Origin: an uncultured Synechococcus sp.
GTDB taxonomy: Bacteria; Cyanobacteriota; Cyanobacteriia; PCC-6307; Cyanobiaceae
Assembly (NCBI GenBank): GCA_913057985.1
Contig: CAJXPL010000026.1
Coordinates: forward strand, 1 to 37,043
Direction: 5' to 3'
DNA: 37,043 bases
The notes below the pieces were generated by a model. The model made no database searches. It worked only from the letters and a program-made list of their open reading frames with translations, and was not told the DNA's origin. A program made the position numbers and the translations under genes. How positions within the stretch are numbered: the first letter of the stretch is position 1; every line of letters starts with the position of its first letter. Shown one piece after another: positions 9,444 to 17,162 of this stretch.

Positions 9444-10088
9444 GTGCATCGCGCGCTCCTCAGCTTTGCCCAAACCCTTCTGATCGAGCCCCGCTGCCCG
9501 ATCTGCGATGGACCTTGGGACAGCCCACTGCCGCCGACGGCTCCCTGCACCACCTGCCTTGATGCCCTTGCTCTCCCTGGTCAGGGACTCAAGGGCTTGC
9601 TGCCCTTGCCGTGGTGTGCTCTCGGGCCTTACGCAGGCCAGCTGCGCCAGCTGCTGCTGAAGCTGCGTCAACCGCGCCAAGGCAAAGCGCTTGCGGCCTT
9701 GGTTCAGCTGCTGTCTGAGCGCTTCACCCTGCCTGCAACAGCAGTGCTGGTGCCGATTCCAAGCTGGAAGCGGCAACGATCCAACCCCCTGCCGCAGCGC
9801 ATGGCCCTGGGATTGGGCCGGCCGACGGCAGAGCTGCTGCACCGCACCCGTGCCGGGCTGAGCCAACACCATCTGAACAGATACCAACGCCAAACCAACC
9901 TGATCGGGGCGTTCCGGGCCTTCCCCATGGACAAACAAGGAGCCCACGGCTCGGTCTGGCTCGTGGACGACATCCTCACGACCGGGTCCACTGCTTTGGC
10001 TGCCCGTCAGGCCCTTGAAGCTGCTGGCCACCACGTGGCTGGATTGATCTGCCTGGGACGAACCCCCGCAAGGGAGCGCAGGCGGTGA
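9444..10088 (+). CDS. ComF-family phosphoribosyltransferase
   Basis: The 214-residue protein has an N-terminal zinc-finger-like cysteine set (Cys18, Cys21, Cys35, Cys38), then a type I phosphoribosyltransferase fold with the PRPP-binding loop VWLVDDILTTGST at residues 171-183. The block LVPIPSWKRQRSNPLPQRMA is typical of ComF. In other bacteria ComF serves DNA uptake during competence; in marine Synechococcus the role is unverified. The start is a GTG at 9444. A short UUCG-tetraloop hairpin follows, then tRNA-Phe. Confidence 0.9.
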   Translation: MHRALLSFAQTLLIEPRCPICDGPWDSPLPPTAPCTTCLDALALPGQGLKGLLPLPWCALGPYAGQLRQLLLKLRQPRQGKALAALVQLLSERFTLPATAVLVPIPSWKRQRSNPLPQRMALGLGRPTAELLHRTRAGLSQHHLNRYQRQTNLIGAFRAFPMDKQGAHGSVWLVDDILTTGSTALAARQALEAAGHHVAGLICLGRTPARERRR

Positions 10089-10102
10089 TTTAAGATTCCG
10101 TT

Positions 10103-10116
10103 GTCGCTTCGGCGAC
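10103..10116 (+). other. UUCG tetraloop hairpin between comF and tRNA-Phe
   Basis: GTCGC-TTCG-GCGAC is a perfect 5-bp stem with the very stable UUCG loop, ending two bases before the tRNA. There is no T tract, so it may help RNA processing or weak termination rather than act as a full terminator. Confidence 0.45.
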
Positions 10117-10118
10117 GC

Positions 10119-10191
10119 GCCGGGATAGCTCAGTTGGTAGAGCAGGCGACTGAAAATCGCCGTGTCCCCAGTTCAAATCTGGGTCCTGGCA
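10119..10191 (+). tRNA. trnF: tRNA-Phe (anticodon GAA)
   Basis: A 73-nt cloverleaf. The acceptor GCCGGGA pairs with TCCTGGC, and the discriminator is A. The D-arm is AGCTCAGTTGGTAGAGC. The anticodon stem GGCGA/TCGCC encloses the loop CTGAAAA with anticodon GAA, and the T-arm is CCCCAGTTCAAATCTGGG. CCA is not encoded. Confidence 0.97.
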
Positions 10192-10213
10192 TCACATTGA
10201 TGCCAAAACTGCC

Positions 10214-10453
10214 GTGTCATTCATCTCTCCAGATGCAGGCACAGATCGTGTTTTCGATAACGCGGACAGTTTCGCCATGGTGTTTGACCGCACCTGGAAG
10301 CAACTGCGAAGCAGCAACAAGGCTGAACTCAGCCAGGAGGAGCATCTCGAAGCCGTGCTCGAGGCGATGGCTGATCACCCCTTTCTGATCAGTTCCCCAG
10401 ACATGGCACGCCAGGTGGCTGCCTTCCGGATCAGGTTGCTGGAACTGGCCTGA
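10214..10453 (+). CDS. Small hypothetical protein
   Basis: An open frame of 79 residues, with the best-behaved part from Met22 onwards (MVFDRTWKQL ... FRIRLLELA), predicted to be helical and soluble. The given start is a GTG at 10214; an ATG at 10277 would yield a 58-residue protein, and I cannot choose by ribosome binding site because neither has a clear one. It is tail to tail with the next gene, the two ends abutting at 10453/10454. No domain recognised. Confidence 0.55.
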   Translation: MSFISPDAGTDRVFDNADSFAMVFDRTWKQLRSSNKAELSQEEHLEAVLEAMADHPFLISSPDMARQVAAFRIRLLELA

Positions 10454-10972
10454 TCAAGCGGAGAGCAGATCGATCTGGGGATCATCCACATATTCCGTGT
10501 CATCGCTGAGGGGCTCATCACTGAAGGCCTCATCCTCGACTCGGTCGTCATCCATCTCCCCCCCCATCTCCATTTCAGGAGCTTCTGGAGAATCGTGATC
10601 GTGCTCTGCTGAAGCCTCCTCGGCGTGGGAATCAGCGTGAAGCTCCACGACCTCGCCTGTGCTCAGACGATCCCGAAGCATCCGCACCTTTTCTTCACTG
10701 GCCAAGAGCAGTTCGCCGGCGTCATCACTGACCGCAGCGATCTCCGCATCTTCCAGCTGCTGGCCCTCAACGGCGGCCAACCGCGTCTCCAGCTCCATCA
10801 AGCGGTCCGCCAGCGTTTCCACCACCTCACTGAGACTGAGCAGATGGGTGCACAGCTGTTGCTCGAACGCGGTGCGCGGGGAGGTGGTGGTCACCGGGCT
10901 GGCCTCGTGTTGAGAAATTTCGCTGATGGTATCGATGCTGAGCTTCGTGTCCACGGCTCTGGGAAAAGCCAC
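10454..10972 (-). CDS. Hypothetical acidic coiled-coil protein
   Basis: A 172-residue soluble protein. Residues ~35-75 form a heptad-rich helix (LLSLSEVVETLADRLMELET RLAAVE), and the C-terminal half is extremely acidic (AEHDHDSPEAPEMEMGGEMD DDRVEDEAF), probably disordered. The start is a GTG at 10972; a nearer GTG or a downstream start is possible, so the first ~20 residues are uncertain. It runs divergently from the TVP38 gene. No family recognised. Confidence 0.6.
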   Translation of the reverse strand: MAFPRAVDTKLSIDTISEISQHEASPVTTTSPRTAFEQQLCTHLLSLSEVVETLADRLMELETRLAAVEGQQLEDAEIAAVSDDAGELLLASEEKVRMLRDRLSTGEVVELHADSHAEEASAEHDHDSPEAPEMEMGGEMDDDRVEDEAFSDEPLSDDTEYVDDPQIDLLSA

Positions 10973-11013
10973 GACTGGCCTACATTCCCCAGGGCTTTCA
11001 AGCGGTTGAAGAG

Positions 11014-11670
11014 ATGTCCAGGCTGAAGACAGGGCTGAAGGTCAGCGCCTGGGTCGCCGTCTTCATTGTTGCCGTCGTTTATCTGCAGCGATACGGCATC
11101 GCACCGCTGCAAAGCGCCGTGAATGACATGGGCATCTGGGCCCCACTCGGCCTGTTCCTGCTGCGGGGGGTGAGCATCATCCTGCCGGCGCTGCCCAGTT
11201 CGGTGTATTCCCTTCTGGCCGGCTCGCTGCTTGGCTTCAAAGCGGGCTACCTCACGATCATCCTTTCGGACCTGGTGTTCTGCAGCGCGGCCTTCTTTAT
11301 TGCCCGCCGCTGGGGACGCGGACCGGTGAGCCGTCTGGTGGGGGCCAGCGCGATGAAACGCATCGATGGCTTCAGCAAGAACCAGCTTGAGGGCAACTTC
11401 TTCTTGATGACAGGCCTGCTGATGACCGGGCTGTTTGATTTCCTCAGCTATGCGATCGGAATCAGCCGCACCCACTGGCGTCTATTCGCTCCGGCACTGC
11501 TGATCAGCGTGCTGATCAGCGATTCGATCCTCGTGGCTGTTGGAGCTGGTGCCGCTCAGGGCGCCAGCCTCACCCTGGGCTTGGCTCTGCTGGCCATGTT
11601 TGCTCTGGCCACCATCACCGGTGTGCTGAAAAAGAAATCCTCAGAGGCGCCCTCCAACACCCACTCCTGA
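11014..11670 (+). CDS. TVP38/TMEM64 (DedA-like, VTT domain) membrane protein
   Basis: The 218-residue integral membrane protein has about five to six hydrophobic segments. The central SNARE-associated/VTT domain is recognised from GVSIILPALPSSVYSLLAGS LLGF, the ARRWGRG turn and the C-terminal FFLMTGLLMTGLFDFLSYAI G. Relatives act as lipid scramblases or membrane-homeostasis proteins; the exact job is unknown. It is the last gene before the pigment region. Confidence 0.85.
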   Translation: MSRLKTGLKVSAWVAVFIVAVVYLQRYGIAPLQSAVNDMGIWAPLGLFLLRGVSIILPALPSSVYSLLAGSLLGFKAGYLTIILSDLVFCSAAFFIARRWGRGPVSRLVGASAMKRIDGFSKNQLEGNFFLMTGLLMTGLFDFLSYAIGISRTHWRLFAPALLISVLISDSILVAVGAGAAQGASLTLGLALLAMFALATITGVLKKKSSEAPSNTHS

Positions 11671-11779
11671 CAGGAGCCCTGGGGGATGACAGCCGATCCA
11701 TGTCGATTCCCACGAACCGCTGACTGGGTCGAGGAAATTCCTGGACACTGGTTACATTCGAGTTGATCGGCGTTTCTCG

Positions 11780-12205
11780 ATGAGCGCACTGGCAGATCCG
11801 AGAATTGCCATCCTGCAGAACCAGGCCGGCAGCAGCGGTGAGCTGGATCTACCGGTGGGGGACGGTTGTTTTCGGATCAATCTCCGTGATGAAAACATCG
11901 CGCTCTGGCAGGAGACATTTGATCAACACACCACGGCGGCCAACCTTCTGCTGGCTTGCGAAGAAAGCAATGGAGACCTCAAGGACACTCGCCTGACCTG
12001 GGTGGTGGGATCTGCCATCCGCACAGCGACGGCATCAAGCCCAGACGCCGTCGGCTGGCTGTTGACGCAGTTGGGGGTACCAACTGAACTCACGGAAGCA
12101 GCCATCAGCCGTTGTCCTGGCCTGGGGGACAACCTGGTGTGGGCTTTTTACCTGGAACGCCACGGCTGGCTGATTGCCACACCGGTGGCCAGCGTTAACC
12201 CTTGA
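11780..12205 (+). CDS. Conserved hypothetical protein at the head of the phycobilisome region
   Basis: A 141-residue soluble protein with no motif I recognise. It starts MSALADPRIAILQNQAG and ends LVWAFYLERHGWLIATPVAS VNP. Its stop overlaps the start of the phycobiliprotein-like gene (the TTGA at 12202-12205 contains the TTG start and the TGA stop), so the two are translationally coupled. It corresponds by position to one of the unknown genes that begin the rod gene region in marine Synechococcus. A role in phycobilisome biology is inferred from linkage only. Confidence 0.75.
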   Translation: MSALADPRIAILQNQAGSSGELDLPVGDGCFRINLRDENIALWQETFDQHTTAANLLLACEESNGDLKDTRLTWVVGSAIRTATASSPDAVGWLLTQLGVPTELTEAAISRCPGLGDNLVWAFYLERHGWLIATPVASVNP

Positions 12206-12777
12206 ACCTTCAAAACAGCGACTTCAAGACCCTGGTGCAGACCGCCCAGGTTCAAGGGCTGAGCCTCAACCAAGATTTGCCGCAGGCCACACGCCGCATT
12301 CTTGAGCGTGCTGATCAAGCCCAACGCCAGCTCACGAGTGAGGAGCTGACGACGATCTGCCAGGCCTCCGGTATTGATCAGTCGCTCCCCAACAGCCTGA
12401 TCCAACGATCGGATCGCCTGGTGAACCAAGCCCGGGCACAGCTGCTTGCAACCCAACCGCATTTGGTGCAACCGGGCGGAGCTCTTCACCCTCAGGACAG
12501 GGCAGAGGCCTGCTGGCGGGACTGCTGGAACTTTCTACGCGTGGTCATCTACGCGGTGGCCTGCAACCAGAGCTGCTTCACAAACCCGAGCGGCATGGCC
12601 GCCCTGAGAGAGCTGTACAGACGAATGAACGTGCCCATCGAGGGGATGAACATCGCCCTCGTTCAGCTCAAAAAGCTTGCACTGGAGGGGGTCTCGCGAT
12701 CGAACGAACAGCAGCTGATCAGCGACTGCTTCCAACACCTGAGAGATCAGCTCAACAAAACTGCAGTTAAGAGCTGA
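12202..12777 (+). CDS. Orphan phycobiliprotein-like protein retaining the bilin-binding signature
   Basis: The 191-residue protein has no phycobiliprotein-like start, but residues ~100-165 align with the globin fold of phycobiliproteins. E-A-C104-W-R-D107 matches the A-C-L-R-D chromophore site (Cys82/84), and NFLRVVIYAVACNQS... GMAALRELYRRMNVP followed by GMNIALVQLKKLA matches helices F-H of CpeB/MpeB. Cys104, Arg106 and Asp107 are all kept. The N-terminal 90 residues are diverged. The TTG start overlaps the upstream stop. Possibly a bilin-binding assembly or regulatory protein; it is not an ordinary alpha or beta subunit. Function unknown. Confidence 0.78.
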   Translation: MNLQNSDFKTLVQTAQVQGLSLNQDLPQATRRILERADQAQRQLTSEELTTICQASGIDQSLPNSLIQRSDRLVNQARAQLLATQPHLVQPGGALHPQDRAEACWRDCWNFLRVVIYAVACNQSCFTNPSGMAALRELYRRMNVPIEGMNIALVQLKKLALEGVSRSNEQQLISDCFQHLRDQLNKTAVKS

Positions 12778-12849
12778 TAAGCGGATGGCCTGAAAACATT
12801 TTCTTCAAGAGAAGATTTCCACCAAGTATTTCTACTCACGGCGCACGCC

Positions 12850-13608
12850 ATGGCCATCCCGCTCCTTGGGTACCCGCTCAGCACGCAGAACGGTCGGGTG
12901 AGCAATCTCGCCGGAGACAACAGCACCGTTCAGAGCCAGCTCTATCCCTCCTCTGCAGCAGGTGACGACACCAGCCGCAGCGACATGGATGCCGTGATCG
13001 AACAGGCCTACCGCCAGATCTTCTTCCATGCGATGCGCAGTGATCGCGAACCATTCCTGGAATCACAACTTCGCAGTGGCAACATCACGGTGCGGGATTT
13101 CATCCGAGGTCTGCTGCTCTCGGAACGCTTCCAGCAGGGCTACTACCAATGCAGCTCCAACTACCGGATGGTGGATCAGGTGGTGGGACGCGTGCTTGGG
13201 CGCCCGACCCATGGCGACGCCGAACGCCGGGCCTGGTCGATCGTGATCGGCGAAAAGGGCTTCACAGCCTTTGTCGACACGATGCTCGACAGCCCTGAAT
13301 ACATGGAAAGCTTCGGCTACGACCTGGTGCCGCAGCAGCGCTCGCGCGTCCTGCCCGGGCGGCCCCTTGGGGAAATCCCGATCTACCAGCAATTCCCGCG
13401 CTACGGAACCGACTGGCGCGACGCCCTTCAAGATCGGGCGCCTATCAATCAAGGGGCCCCGTCAGAGCGACTGGAGGTTGCTGCCACTTGGGTGAACGAA
13501 GAACCCCCTGCTTTCGCTCTCAAGCTCTGGCTCGGCCTGTTTGCCGTCGGTGGATTCGAAATCTTGCGGGTGCTCCTTACCATCGTTGGCGCAATGCTGC
13601 GCAACTGA
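12850..13608 (+). CDS. cpcG2: Phycobilisome rod-core linker CpcG2, with hydrophobic C-terminus
   Basis: The 252-residue protein begins MAIPLLGYPLSTQNGRVSNL AG, typical of CpcG. It has one PBS-linker domain (about residues 40-180; YRQIFFHAMRSDREPFLESQ L, ITVRDFIRGLLLSERF, LGRPTHGDAE, SPEYMESFGYDLVP). Residues ~222-249 are strongly hydrophobic (FALKLWLGLFAVGGFEILRV LL), unlike core-binding CpcG1 and like CpcL-type linkers that anchor core-less rods to membranes. It ties phycocyanin hexamers to the core or directly to a membrane complex. It is followed after one base by the pentapeptide gene. Confidence 0.93.
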   Translation: MAIPLLGYPLSTQNGRVSNLAGDNSTVQSQLYPSSAAGDDTSRSDMDAVIEQAYRQIFFHAMRSDREPFLESQLRSGNITVRDFIRGLLLSERFQQGYYQCSSNYRMVDQVVGRVLGRPTHGDAERRAWSIVIGEKGFTAFVDTMLDSPEYMESFGYDLVPQQRSRVLPGRPLGEIPIYQQFPRYGTDWRDALQDRAPINQGAPSERLEVAATWVNEEPPAFALKLWLGLFAVGGFEILRVLLTIVGAMLRN

Positions 13609-13609
13609 G

Positions 13610-14329
13610 ATGTCGATGCCCAAATCTGGGGCTCTAAATCTGCGTGAGTGGACGGCACCCGAAACGTGCGGAGCAACGAGCTCAGCCACAAATCCAGTCG
13701 ATGCTCGAGGGGCCGACTGGAGCGGTCAGGACTTGGGAGAGCTCGACCTAAGAGACGCCAAGCTCTGTCGCTGTGATCTGCGCGGCACAAACCTCAGCCA
13801 GTGCCAACTCGAAGGCGCTGATCTACGCCTGGCCCGTTACGACCAGACAACCCAAGTCCCTGAGGGATTCGCACTGAACACAAGTGGTGCCGTTGGCCCC
13901 GGGGCGAAGCTGAATGGGGCTTTTCTCAACAGCACAGATCTACGCGGAATGGACCTCAGGGGAAGCGTGTTGATGGGTGCCTATCTGAGTGGCTCAGACC
14001 TGAGTGGAGCTTTGCTCGATGGAGTTTCTCTTGCAGGCGCTGACCTTCGATCAGCAACATTTCGCGGAGCCATGTGCCGGGGGACCCGGTTCGGAACCTG
14101 TGAGATGGACATGGCCGATCTTCGCGGAGCCAACCTTGAGGGGGCTGCTCTCGAAACGGTGACGTCGATTCGCGGGGCGGACTTTTCACTCTGCACCGGG
14201 CTGGAGGATCAAATTGGAGCTCTTCTCAGTCGATCCGTCCAAGAACTCGACTGCTGGAATCCGATGACCCGCTCCACGACAAGGGCGAGCCTCGAGTCCC
14301 TGATCAAGGGGGAAGAGCAAGACGCCTAA
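13610..14329 (+). CDS. Pentapeptide-repeat protein
   Basis: The 239-residue protein has many A(D/N)LXX pentapeptides (for example GADWSGQDLGELDLRDAKL, RGMDLRGSVLMGAYLSGSDL, ADLRGANLEGAALE) from about residue 33 to 195, which fold as a right-handed quadrilateral beta-helix. ATG 13610 comes one base after the cpcG2 stop (TGAGATG), so the two are surely co-translated. No signal peptide or membrane segment. In the rod region of related strains an unknown gene occupies this spot. Its link to phycobilisome assembly is by position only. Confidence 0.85.
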   Translation: MSMPKSGALNLREWTAPETCGATSSATNPVDARGADWSGQDLGELDLRDAKLCRCDLRGTNLSQCQLEGADLRLARYDQTTQVPEGFALNTSGAVGPGAKLNGAFLNSTDLRGMDLRGSVLMGAYLSGSDLSGALLDGVSLAGADLRSATFRGAMCRGTRFGTCEMDMADLRGANLEGAALETVTSIRGADFSLCTGLEDQIGALLSRSVQELDCWNPMTRSTTRASLESLIKGEEQDA

Positions 14330-14435
14330 AGCGAGCCATTTGTATCCAAACTTTTCCTACAGAACCCGCCGAGATCGCCGTCAAGGCGCGGGAATCAGTG
14401 CGTAACGCAACAGTCGGACACAATTGATTGAGGTT

Positions 14436-14441
14436 TATAAA
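14436..14441 (+). promoter_or_regulatory. Possible -10 element (TATAAA) of the cpeC-mpeD-cpeE operon
   Basis: The 172-base gap between the pentapeptide gene and cpeC holds TATAAA about 60 bases before the cpeC ATG. The -35 region is poor. A GTCGGACA word at 14413-14420 just upstream also appears before mpeB (22042-22049). Confidence 0.3.
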
Positions 14442-14501
14442 GAATGCTCTTCGAGCGTGGGCTTCTGAAGGACTATTAGTCGAACCACTGCGTGTGAATT
14501 C

Positions 14502-15386
14502 ATGCCTTTCGGTCCAGCCTCGCTTCTAGGGGTCGAACGCTTCTCTGAGGAGAGTGAAGCCCCTCTCGAGCTGATCCCAGGCGATGAGGACGCCAGGAAA
14601 GAACAGATCATCCGTGCTGTGTACAAGCAAGTGCTTGGCAACGCTTACGTGATGGACAGCGAGCGGCAGATCGTCGAAGAATCGCAGTTCAAGCTCGGTG
14701 AAATCAGCGTCCGTGAGCTGGTGGGCCGCATTGCCAAAAGCGACCTATACCGCAGCCGCTTCTTTGATAACTGCGCGCGATACCGCTACATCGAGCTGGC
14801 CTTCCGCCATCTTCTCGGTCGCGCACCTGCTGACTACGCGGAAATGCGTGAACATGCCGATCGCCTGGACAGCCAAGGGTATGAGGCTGATATCGACAGC
14901 TTCCTGAACAGCGCGGAATACCAAAACACCTTCGGTGAATGGACGGTCCCCTATCAGCGGGGCTGGAAGACCGAAAGCTGTGCCACCTTGCAGGAATTCA
15001 CCTGGAGCTTCCAGTTGCTGCGAGGCAACAGCAGCAGCAGCCTCAAGGGTGATCTTGCAGGCAACAGGAGCAAACTGGGTGGTTCGGCTTATCTGAACCG
15101 AGCCCTCGCAGTGGTTCCCCCATCCTCCAAAGAAACGGCTGGCTGGAGTTTCCGTCCCTCGACCAACCTTCAGGACGCACCCACACGTCTCGGGGTTGGC
15201 GCAGGCGATCAAGGCATCACATATCGGGTCGAAGTCACGGCTTACAAAGCCAACAATGTCAGGCGAATTTCCCGCTACACCCGAAGCAACCGCATCTTCT
15301 ACGTGCCGTTCGACAAGCTCTCAGAGCAGTTCAAACGCATCCATAACGAAGGCGGCAAAATTGCCAGCATTACGCCGGTGACCTAA
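14502..15386 (+). CDS. cpeC: Phycoerythrin I-associated rod linker CpeC
   Basis: The 294-residue protein has one PBS-linker domain (about residues 25-165; VYKQVLGNAYVMDSERQIVE E, RYIELAFRHLLGRAPADYAE, NSAEYQNTFGEWTVPYQRG) and a C-terminal CpcD-like domain (about 240-294; YRVEVTAYKANNVRR ... GGKIASITPV). It fits CpeC, which joins PE-I hexamers in the rod. It has no N-terminal gamma extension, unlike MpeC and MpeD, so it probably carries no bilin. First gene of a three-linker operon, 54 bases before mpeD. Paralog assignment rests on order and architecture. Confidence 0.9.
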   Translation: MPFGPASLLGVERFSEESEAPLELIPGDEDARKEQIIRAVYKQVLGNAYVMDSERQIVEESQFKLGEISVRELVGRIAKSDLYRSRFFDNCARYRYIELAFRHLLGRAPADYAEMREHADRLDSQGYEADIDSFLNSAEYQNTFGEWTVPYQRGWKTESCATLQEFTWSFQLLRGNSSSSLKGDLAGNRSKLGGSAYLNRALAVVPPSSKETAGWSFRPSTNLQDAPTRLGVGAGDQGITYRVEVTAYKANNVRRISRYTRSNRIFYVPFDKLSEQFKRIHNEGGKIASITPVT

Positions 15387-15440
15387 ACGCTTCATCCGCC
15401 TTATCTCGACGCACACGACCCCATCTCCCCTCACAAAACA

Positions 15441-17087
15441 ATGGCCAGCACCCAATCTTCCCTTGGTTTCGGCGCAACCACCAAGTGGAGTGATCCCGTT
15501 CGCTTCCAGCGCAAGGGAGTAGCCCAAACCGCTGCACTCACCGTTGGTGAGTTCCTGAAGCAGTCGTGCGATCAGATGGCGATTGGGGTTGGTCCCCGGA
15601 GTCACGCTGACTGCCCCCATCGCGTCACGAGCGAGTGCTACAGCCCAGAAGATGTGGCGTCACTGGAAACGGTGATCAGTGCTTCATATCGACAGATTTT
15701 TGGCAACGCCCACGTGATGGATTTCGAGCGTTGCTCGGAATTGGAAGCTCAGCTTCGGGACGGTCGTTTGAGCGTGCGTGAATTCGTTCGCGGCCTGGCC
15801 AAGTCAAGCTTCTACAAAGACCGCTTCTTCAGAAGCGTTGCACCACAGCGGGGTATCGAGCTGACGTTCAAGCACCTGTTGGGCCGAGCACCTGAAACAC
15901 AGGACGAGATCTCAACGAAAATCGCCCTGCAGGCAGAACACGGCCACGACGGCTTGGTCGACAGCATCGTTGACTCCGCGGAATACCTCGAAGTCTTCGG
16001 TAGCGACGTTGTTCCCTATGCCCGTTCATGGTCTTCTCCCGCTGACCTGTCGACAGCGGCATTCCCATTGTTGGCCGCTCTGCAAAAGAGTTTTGCTGGC
16101 AGTGATAGTGCCCGCGGCGCAGGTCCGGCGCTAACCCGCAGCCTCGCCAATGGCGTGGCACCTCGCATCAGCCTGCCTAGTCAGCCTGTTGGTCTGCGTC
16201 CATCGTCTGGAAGTTTCACGGCCACGCAGTTCAGCAGCAAAGCACCTGGGATCACTTCAGGCAAAGACTCTGCACCCATGCGCGGTGATATGTATGTCAC
16301 CTTCGGCCTTGGCCAGCGAGAGCAAGAAACTTTCCAACGTTGCCCTGGTGACGGCCCCGATCAGCTCGCTGCGCTGATTCGTTCCACCTACAAGCAGGTG
16401 ATGGGCAATCCCCATCTGATGGAATTCGAACGGGTTATCTCTGCGGAAAGCAAATTCATTGATGGCTATCTGAGCACACGTGAATTCGTTCGTGCTGTGG
16501 GCCTTTCAGCCGAATACAAGCGTCGTTTCTTCGAAACCAGCGCGCCGTATCGATTCATCGAGCTGAACTTCAAACATTTCCTGGGAAGAGCACCGCGGTC
16601 CCAAGCCGAAATCAGCGAGCACACCAAGATCCTTGCCGAAGGTGGCTATGAAGCTGAAATCTCCAGCTACGTGGATAGCCAGGAATATCAAAACACCTTT
16701 GGTGAAGACACAGTTCCATTCGCTCGAATTCTTACCGAGAGCGGCCGCTCTCAGGTTGACTTCAACCGTCAACTGAGCCTGGCAGAAGGATATGCAGCGA
16801 GCGATACGGTCCTCGGCAGCTCCGCTTTGGTGAGTTCGGTCGCGACAGGGCTGGCACCCAGTGGCTGGAGCAAAACCACCAGCCGGGCCAACCGCACCGG
16901 AACCCAATCGGGTGCAGCTGATCCCACCAAGAAGCGGTATCGCATTGTTGTTGCTTCTCAGGCAGCACGTTCCCGCCAACGCACAGCTGGAAACAGCTAC
17001 GTCGTGTCCGGGAAAGACATGAGCAGCCAAATGAAGTACATCCATGCTCGGGGAGGCAAGATCGTTTCCATCACTGAAGTGATGTAA
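15441..17087 (+). CDS. mpeD: Double-domain phycoerythrin II/I linker MpeD (gamma-type)
   Basis: The 548-residue protein has an MpeC-like gamma N-terminus (residues ~1-75), a first PBS-linker domain (about 78-205), a spacer, a second linker domain (about 300-430; YKQVMGNPHLMEFERVISAE, FIELNFKHFLGRAPRS) and a C-terminal CpcD domain (about 500-548). Length and layout equal WH8102 SYNW2000, described as a fusion of an MpeC paralog and a CpeD-type PE-I linker and shown to carry phycourobilin. Cys43 (KQSCDQMAIGVGPR) aligns with Cys49 of MpeC, the PUB site. It would bridge PE-I and PE-II discs. Confidence 0.94.
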   Translation: MASTQSSLGFGATTKWSDPVRFQRKGVAQTAALTVGEFLKQSCDQMAIGVGPRSHADCPHRVTSECYSPEDVASLETVISASYRQIFGNAHVMDFERCSELEAQLRDGRLSVREFVRGLAKSSFYKDRFFRSVAPQRGIELTFKHLLGRAPETQDEISTKIALQAEHGHDGLVDSIVDSAEYLEVFGSDVVPYARSWSSPADLSTAAFPLLAALQKSFAGSDSARGAGPALTRSLANGVAPRISLPSQPVGLRPSSGSFTATQFSSKAPGITSGKDSAPMRGDMYVTFGLGQREQETFQRCPGDGPDQLAALIRSTYKQVMGNPHLMEFERVISAESKFIDGYLSTREFVRAVGLSAEYKRRFFETSAPYRFIELNFKHFLGRAPRSQAEISEHTKILAEGGYEAEISSYVDSQEYQNTFGEDTVPFARILTESGRSQVDFNRQLSLAEGYAASDTVLGSSALVSSVATGLAPSGWSKTTSRANRTGTQSGAADPTKKRYRIVVASQAARSRQRTAGNSYVVSGKDMSSQMKYIHARGGKIVSITEVM

Positions 17088-17110
17088 AAGCATTCGATTG
17101 CTGCAACAGG

Positions 17111-17134
17111 GAGCCACTTCCTGAAGGGTGGCTC
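17111..17134 (+). other. Hairpin between mpeD and cpeE
   Basis: GAGCCAC pairs with GTGGCTC around a partly complementary 10-base loop. There is no T run after it. It may stabilise or attenuate the message between the two linker genes. Confidence 0.45.
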
Positions 17135-17162
17135 ACTCACATCACTCTCTATTCAGACAACA

